DNA of 64,000 nt from Luffa acutangula (lineage: Eukaryota; Streptophyta; Magnoliopsida; Cucurbitales; Cucurbitaceae), in assembly GCA_036850905.1 (NCBI GenBank), contig CM072099.1, forward strand, positions 27,163,638-27,227,637, written 5' to 3'. The notes under the pieces are model-generated. The model did no database searches, was not told the DNA's origin, and saw only the letters and a list, made by a program, of their open reading frames with translations. Positions 58,701 to 64,000 of the stretch are shown here, one piece after another; positions within the stretch are counted from its first letter, which is position 1, and each line of letters opens with the position of its first letter. The translations under genes were made by a program, and so were the position numbers.

Positions 58701-58888
58701 TTCACAGGTCGTTCGTAACTATAGCTAGGTCAAAAGGTTCGTTTTACCCCTATAACAATTCTTGATTCCTTAAGTCCACTGGTCCTCTAATGAACAATTT
58801 TTTTATGGTCCTACAACTAAACAGTCCCTCTCAGGCCAATGAGAGGGTGGAGCCCCTTGTAAGCCTTGGAGTCAACACTTTTTCTTTT
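55759..58888 (-). repeat. Family A-like LTR, minus strand, truncated by LINE; host of a sibling LTR
   Basis: Begins TGAAGGTGTTAAT at 55759, after ATATA. It resumes at 58242 after the nested LTR and stops at 58888, where the LINE tail starts. The last 380 bp match the conserved middle of other A LTRs (GGACCTACAGATCA; CTCCAACGG). The LTR start (CCCAACA on this strand) is missing and is not found beyond the LINE. Confidence 0.8.
56366..58236 (-). repeat. Solo LTR, family A-like, minus strand, nested in a sibling LTR
   Basis: 1871 bp, from TGTAGGTGTTAAT to CCCAACA, with perfect TSD TAATC (56361-56365 and 58237-58241). Same subfamily and orientation as the LTR it interrupts. Confidence 0.93.
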
Positions 58889-58981
58889 TGAAACTGAATA
58901 TATCATTAAAAGAGGGAAAGGTTAGTTACAATAGCTTATTTCTCAATAAATGAGGATAGCCACAAAGGGGAATTATCATTC

Positions 58982-59550
58982 CTACAAAAAAAACTCTTCT
59001 TCCAGCATGGAAGGAAGACCAAAATCAGATGAACCAAGACCATGAACGTTGTTGTCAACTTCGACGGACGATAGAGGGGGCTCCGACATGAACCCTGCCA
59101 TAGGTCGTGCAAGGGAATCCGCAATCCGATTGCCCGTCTTAGGGCATTTTGAGAAGGAGATAACTCCTACTTCAGACGCAAGCTCTTCCACCTCGTTGAG
59201 GATCACTCCAGTATCTGAGATGCATGGGGCTTCATGATTTAACGCTTTCACGACCTCAAGGGCAACAATTTCAATAGTTAACGGTAAGAACCTTGCCTGA
59301 TCCTCCGATTTAATCGCTTTTAGACCTTCTCGAATGGCTAGCGCTTCTAGGAATTTCATTTGCCATTTGTGATTGACTCTTTTGTAACCAACCTGAATTA
59401 GAGATCCTGAGGAATCACGGACGATCCATCCAACTCCACCAATCCTCTGACTCTCGAACCACGAAACATCCGAGTTCATCTTCAGACAGTTAGTAGGGGG
59501 TCCAAGCGTCGTGATTCTAGAGGCTCTCCAATCTTGGGTTCGGAAGGTTT
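58982..59550 (-). pseudogene. LINE RNase H domain
   Basis: Minus-strand frame running in from about 59545 (TTLGPPTNCLKMNSDVSW) to the stop at 58982. It is an RVT_3-type RNase H: VGWIVRDSSGSLIQVGYK, FLEALAIREGLKAI, LEVVKALNHE and GNRIADSLAR. The first Asp, the Glu and the last Asp are visible, but the third position reads IEIVALEVV, where the family has Asp two residues after Glu; Ala replaces it, so the enzyme is probably inactive. A frameshift in an A-run near 59550 separates it from the zf-RVT part. The 95 bp after the stop are 3' UTR. Confidence 0.85.
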
Positions 59551-60095
59551 TAGAGTCTTTTTTTTCTCTTCCAAATTATTTTTAATCCATTTGCTTAGGT
59601 ATTGAATGTATGCCTTTTCCTTGTTGACTGATACTTTGTTTCTATAGCTCCAAATCGTCCATATAGTGATTGCTATTTGCTCCAATTCTTCCTTATCATT
59701 CGCTGTTGCCAATTCTTTCCAGTTCTCCGGGGAGAAGATTCCATCCCTGCAAAATCCAGGACTAAGCTTTAGATTAGGGAAGAAGTCTGCCCAAATTTGA
59801 CTACCCTTTTTGCAGCTCCAAAATATGTGTTTTGAGTCTTCCCTTAAGCACCTGCAAAAATCACATAAAGGGTTAATATCCAAACCTTTATTGATTAGAT
59901 TTACTTTAGTAGGGATGAGGTTTTTTAGGATTTTCCAAATGCTGATCTTAGCCTTAGAGGGATGAGGTTTAGGCTCCAAATATTGCGCCAAATTGCTTTT
60001 AAGTTGATAGTATCTGACCCTCATGCCTCTGAAGCAACCTGGAGGTTACTAGCAAGATGGTACGCACTTTTGACACTAAACATTCCTTTGGGATC
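59482..60095 (-). pseudogene. LINE zf-RVT domain
   Basis: Minus strand from 60095 to 59482. It opens with DPKGMFSVKSAYHLA, has a stop near 60027, then LKSNLAQYLEPKPHPSKAKI, WKILKNLIPTKVNL and the zinc-binding CDFCRCLREDSKHIFWSC, typical of the zf-RVT domain of plant LINEs. It joins the piece at 61275-61329 (IPLGRPYERDEIVWNV) and then 62502-62650 (GWHGKRVRELIKDNGEW) after the solo LTRs are removed. Confidence 0.87.
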
Positions 60096-60100
60096 AACAT

Positions 60101-61269
60101 TGATAGCGAGCATAGTTAGCTATTTTTCTCTTATTAATTAAGTTAGTCATTTACAATTATTTGTCCAAACTTATGCATTTTTATGTTTTATTTGTAGGAA
60201 GTATGTGTTTGAAGCTTAATTCAACAATTGGAGTCAAATGGAGTTCAATCCTTAAAAAAAATAAAAAAAAATAAAAAAACAATAGCGTCGCGACGCTATA
60301 GAAAAATTTCCAAAAATGCAGATCGCGACAACGTCTCGACGCTATGACGAAATTTTGCTATTTAAGCATCCTTTCGGCTAGGTTTTTGGGGGAACCAATT
60401 GTGGGACTTTTTGGAGCCGTAAACAGAGGAAAAACAGAGGAATTCAAGGCTGAAGCAAAGGGGAAAATTCGGAAATCAACCCATTGTTCGTGGGGATCGT
60501 GACGGGGACGTTCGGTCTTAGCCTACAACGAGTTTAAATCTTCTTTCCCTCACTTTAGTTAGATTTTTATGGCTTTTACATGTTTAGTTGAGCTTGTAAT
60601 TTTGATCATGAGTAGCTAAACTTGTAAGCTTAGGGATTGATGTAGTTGATTGTGTTTATGGATTGATTTATGGTTTAAGTTGTGCAATGGTATTATGTTT
60701 GTAATCTTGATTTAATGCTTTCAATTAATTGGCCATTAGTTGGATGATTTAAGTTTCGAATCTAGCTCGGGAGAGGGGATTTGATTTAGACTTACTCAAG
60801 ATTGCATGACTAAAGTTTAGTTTCTATTTCGTGACGGTTTTAGATTAACTTTAGAATTGGTTGAAAGATCTCATTGCCTTGCATGATTAATAAACTTAGA
60901 TAGGGATATCAAGTTGGTTAATTTGCATGAGAATCAATTATACTCGGAAGAGGTAGTTGTGATTAAAGGGTCTTTGGCTCATAATTCCATTGTGCATAAT
61001 AACTTATTCCTTAAAATCAATCCTAAACTAAATCGGCGAAATCAATTCCCTAAGTAGTTTTCCCAATTGAAATTCCACACTTTTTACTTGCTTTGATTTG
61101 GTTTTCTTATGATTCATTCATCACTTTTTGATCCCTAAATAAAATTGGGCAAGATAATTCACAATACTTGATTTGCTTAAAAATCCAATCCAGAGGACGA
61201 CACTCGTTTACACGAAAACACTATATTATTACTTGACCCGTACACTTGCGGTAAGCAAATTGCACATCA
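60101..61269 (+). repeat. D-type solo LTR in the LINE
   Basis: 1169 bp, TGATAGC to ACATCA, perfect TSD AACAT (60096-60100 and 61270-61274). Its array is reduced to AGCGTCGCGACGCT (60284-60297) and AACGTCTCGACGCT (60330-60343); an A-rich run precedes the first. TATTTAAG stands at the TATA position (about 60359), and the U5 block CCAGAGGACGACACTCG is kept. Confidence 0.95.
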
Positions 61270-61329
61270 AACATTCCACACTATCTCATCTCTTTCGTAA
61301 GGCCTTCCCAATGGAATGGAGAGGATATC

Positions 61330-62496
61330 TGATAACTGCCCAAAAGGTAGTTATTTAGGCCTCATTTATATAGGGATTTGTGTGTCCTTTATGCTTATTA
61401 GGGTTGGTTTTGGATAGATATTACATGATTTAAACCATTTGGAAGAATGGAAGCATTGGAAATTATTTTGTGCAGATTGTGCTGCTGAGCGACTAGAGGG
61501 AGCAGATTCTATGCTGCAGCAAAACTGGGAGCAGAAACTGCCACATCACAGCTCGTTAGCCAACTTTATGAACCGACTTCTGTTGAGTTATTTTCGTGAT
61601 AAAGGATCAAGGAGAGCCTTACACGTGTCCTAGTTGACCTAATTCAAGCCTCCCATCCTTCTATAAAAGGAAGTAGCCGTCAAAGTCAAAGTCATTCCAT
61701 GTTTTCCCTTGGAAGCCGAATAGGATAGGGAGATTGAAGATCATCAAGAACACCATCAACCGCAAGCTGATTAGGGAGTTTACCTTCTTTATTAACTTGT
61801 AGTTATGGATATGCATACTCAGATTGTAATTCGTATTCCTATGCTTATTATGAACTAAGTAGCTTAGGGTGTTGGTTAGGAATATTGTGATTACTGTGCT
61901 TCATCTCTAGTAATAAATTGACTATCGCATTTTGGTTAATTGTTGTGCTTATTCTTATTTTATGCCCGCCTGGCCAGCCGGTATGGATAGCTCTCTCTAG
62001 TTTCAGGGATGATTTAGAGAGTGTGTGGCAATTATCCACACTACGATCATTGTGTATTGGTGAACGCCAGTGACTGAGCTAGGGATAGCCAATTGCCTAG
62101 TGCTTGATCGGTCGCTCGTCATTGGGTTTGAAACATATCCCAAAAGATCCGGAGTTCCGGGAGGAATCCGCTAATAATACTGCGAGAAATGCATGATCAA
62201 TAATATTGCTAGAGCATATCTTAGAACAATCACTAAAGCCTAACCAGCGCCTGTCTTTAATCTGTCTATCTATTTGTTTATTCGTTGTTCTGTCATTTAT
62301 TTTGCTTCAGCATAATTTTTATAAAACCCAACATTTTTATTATCTTCGAAACCATTAGAAAGTTATACAAAATAGGTAAAGTGGAAACTCATTCAGACCT
62401 TGGATTGATAATATTACTTGTTGCAGACTGTGTATACTTGCACAGGAATTCTAGAGTATTTCATATCATATTTTTACTCACTCTAGGAACCCAACA
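61330..62496 (+). repeat. F-type solo LTR in the LINE
   Basis: 1167 bp, TGATAAC to ACCCAACA, perfect TSD ATATC (61325-61329 and 62497-62501). TATAAAAGG at 61662-61670. LINE codons read through on both sides, so it is independent of the F gag that begins 150 bp to the right. Confidence 0.95.
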
Positions 62497-62501
62497 ATAT
62501 C

Positions 62502-62650
62502 CTTGACATCCATGGGAATAAAGATGCTTTTTATTAGTAGCTCGTCCCATTCACCATTATCCTTGATCAATTCTCTCACTCGTTTACCATGCCAACCCAA
62601 GGGGATAACAAGAGGAACTCTTCTTTGTTGTCTTGGAAGACACGGATCCG
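62502..62650 (-). pseudogene. LINE fragment upstream of the zf-RVT domain
   Basis: Minus-strand coding: DPCLPRQQRRVPLVIPLG, GKRVRELIKDNGEWDELLI and FIPMDVKDI. This is the stretch between RT and zf-RVT in plant L1-type LINEs. It stops at about 62650. Confidence 0.8.
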
Positions 62651-62655
62651 AGTCA

Positions 62656-64000
62656 ATGTTTGAGCAAAACCCACTGTTTGAGCAAAATGAGCAGCGAAAT
62701 AACCAGGCTGAGAATCCTATCTTGATAGCGAACAATAGGACCAGAGCCATTCGAGCATATGCCGTTCTGATGTTTAATGAGTTGAATCCAGGGATTGCAC
62801 GTCCCCAAATCCAAGCGGCGAATTTTGAAATGAAACCAGTAATGTTTCAGATGTTGCAAACCGTGGGGCAATTCCATGGTTTGTCATCTGAAGACCCTCA
62901 TTTACACCTTAAGTCTTTTCTAGGAGTTAGTGATTCTTTTGTAATTCAAGGAGTGCCTAGAGATGCTCTTAGATTAACTTTGTTCCCGTATTCTCTTAGA
63001 GATGGAGCAAAGTCGTGGTTAAACTCTTTTGCTCTAGGATCAATTAGAACGTGGGATGAGTTAGCTGAAAATTTTTTGAGTAAATATTTCCCACCTAATA
63101 GAAATGCTAAATTAAGGAGTGAAATAGTAGGGTTTAGGCAACTTGAGGATGAGACTTTTAGTGAGGCTTGGGAGAGGTTTAAGGAGTTTTTACGAAAGTG
63201 TCCCCACCATGGGTTACCTCATTGTATTCAAATGGAAACATTTTACAATGGTTTAAATGGAGTAACCCAAGGTATGGTCGATGCTTCGGCTGGAGGGGCC
63301 CTTTTGGCAAAAACTTTTGATGAAGCCTATGAAATTTTAGAAAGAATATCTATTAATAGTTGTCAGTGGTCGGATGTTAGAGGCACAAATAAAAAGGTTA
63401 AGAGTGTGTTAGAGGTTGATGGTGTGTCCACCATTAGGGCTGATCTTGCTATGATTGCTAACGCTCTTAAGAATGTGACAGTGATTAGTCATCAGCAGCC
63501 ACCAGCTATGGAGCCTGCAGCAGTGGTGAACCAAGTCACGGACGAAGCATGTGTCTATTGCGGTGAAGACCACAACTACGAGTTTTGCCCCAACAATCCA
63601 GCGTCGGTGTTCTTTGTAGGTAATCAGAGGAACAACCCTTATTCTAACTTCTATAATCCAGGTTGGCACAACCACCCCAACTTCTCATGGGGAGGTCAAG
63701 GAAATAACGTACAAGCGCAACAGAAGATGAACCAGCCGGGATTTGCTAACGCACAGGTAATACCCCAGCAAAATAAGCCGGCTTTGCCCCAGCAAAATTC
63801 GGGAAATTCTCTCGAGGCAATGATGAAAGAATTTATGGCTCGCACAGACGCCGCAATTCAAAGTAAACAAGGTTCGATGAGGGCCCTTGAATTGCAAGTG
63901 GGTCAGCTAGCTAATGAGCTCAAGGCGAGGCCTCGAGGGAAACTTCCTTCGGATACTGAACACCCTCGAAGGGAAGGTAAGGAGCAGGTAAAGGCAGTAA
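62656..64000 (+). CDS. F-family gag, second copy (F2), open to the window end
   Basis: A plus-strand frame from 62656 (MFEQNPLFEQNEQRNNQ) with no stop to base 64000, so it is partial at both ends; the first ATG is only the first one after the junction. Compared with F it lacks about 55 N-terminal residues. The gag core (LHLKSFLGVSDSFVIQG; TFSEAWERFKEFLRKC) and CCHC knuckle (CVYCGEDHNYEFC) are intact. All three lesions of the F gag are absent: the C-run is complete, CAG stands for the TAG, and AAA GAA for the TAA. The protease would start beyond the window. The 5' side abuts a LINE fragment without LTR or leader, so this copy is 5'-truncated or rearranged. Confidence 0.9.
   Translation, partial: MFEQNPLFEQNEQRNNQAENPILIANNRTRAIRAYAVLMFNELNPGIARPQIQAANFEMKPVMFQMLQTVGQFHGLSSEDPHLHLKSFLGVSDSFVIQGVPRDALRLTLFPYSLRDGAKSWLNSFALGSIRTWDELAENFLSKYFPPNRNAKLRSEIVGFRQLEDETFSEAWERFKEFLRKCPHHGLPHCIQMETFYNGLNGVTQGMVDASAGGALLAKTFDEAYEILERISINSCQWSDVRGTNKKVKSVLEVDGVSTIRADLAMIANALKNVTVISHQQPPAMEPAAVVNQVTDEACVYCGEDHNYEFCPNNPASVFFVGNQRNNPYSNFYNPGWHNHPNFSWGGQGNNVQAQQKMNQPGFANAQVIPQQNKPALPQQNSGNSLEAMMKEFMARTDAAIQSKQGSMRALELQVGQLANELKARPRGKLPSDTEHPRREGKEQVKAV

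Larger units (their letters stand above)
58889..62650 (-). mobile_element. LINE (L1-like) 3' part, minus strand, split by two solo LTRs
   Basis: Three pieces, 62650-62502, 61329-61275 and 60095-58889, rejoin in one reading once the solo LTRs at 61330-62496 and 60101-61269 and their TSDs are taken out. Coded parts: end of the RT-connection region, zf-RVT domain and RNase H. An A-rich tail (AAAAAGAAAAAG on the minus strand, near 58889) marks the 3' end. The 5' side stops at about 62650 against F-family gag, so RT and endonuclease domains are gone. Confidence 0.88.

Noticed and set aside
58982..59479. RNase H ORF as a stand-alone host gene
   Set aside because: Context with the zf-RVT domain, A-rich tail and minus-strand LINE pieces shows it is the LINE C-terminus.

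Overview
This is plant nuclear DNA made almost entirely of nested LTR retrotransposons, with one LINE fragment; I find no convincing host gene. The TNT1-94-like copia gag (N-terminal PKNEKLTGENYATWK) and the gypsy gag with an FDPEI(E/K)RT start look like what I remember from melon and cucumber repeats, so a cucurbit is my best guess. That is recollection, not a search result. Family names A, B, D and F below are local labels.

Layout. (1) 1-25661: a minus-strand copia element, family B, with gag, protease, integrase and the start of reverse transcriptase (RT). Four copies of a second copia family (A) cut it: a partial LTR at 1-407, solo LTRs at 2388-4556 and 23723-25484, and a full-length element at 5897-22894. 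That full-length A element carries a gypsy element (D1, 13276-19583) in its RT gene, so nesting is three deep. (2) 25662-33140: a D-like LTR piece, CT/GC-rich unclassified DNA, a solo A LTR, and a D-type solo LTR that itself contains a minus-strand A LTR. (3) 33141-54240: the 3' end of a minus-strand family-F gypsy element (G), then a long plus-strand F element with gag, protease, RT, RNase H, integrase and an env-position ORF. F is split by a solo A LTR (39197-41212) and a second D element (D2, 43154-49566). (4) 54241-58888: a decayed chromovirus-like gag-protease, then two nested minus-strand A-like LTRs. (5) 58889-62650: the 3' part of a minus-strand LINE split by a D-type solo LTR and an F-type solo LTR. 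(6) 62651-64000: an open F-family gag running off the window.

Nearly every boundary is fixed by TG...CA-like LTR ends and 5-bp target-site duplications (TSDs) read directly: CCATC, GTCTC, GTAAC, CCCTC, AAATC, GAAGA, TAATC, AACAT and ATATC are perfect; CTAGA/TTAGA, AGTTT/ACTTT and CGCCG/CGCTG differ by one base. Removing the insertions rejoins reading frames in B, A, F and the LINE. The F element is the exception: its two flanks do not match.

The most unusual material is in the D and A families. D elements carry only gag-protease, lack a CCHC knuckle and any RT or integrase, and have in their LTRs a tandem array of 14-bp-stem, 8-nt-loop inverted repeats built from AGCGTCGAGACGCT and its complement. 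The same module sits, inverted, in the 5' leader of the unrelated copia A element. A LTRs carry their own tandem hairpin array, with matched stem changes, just upstream of the TATA box, and the A leader holds four hairpins sharing a CCCTTCGG tip. One D copy contains a 45-bp GT...AG segment that is exactly absent from the other.
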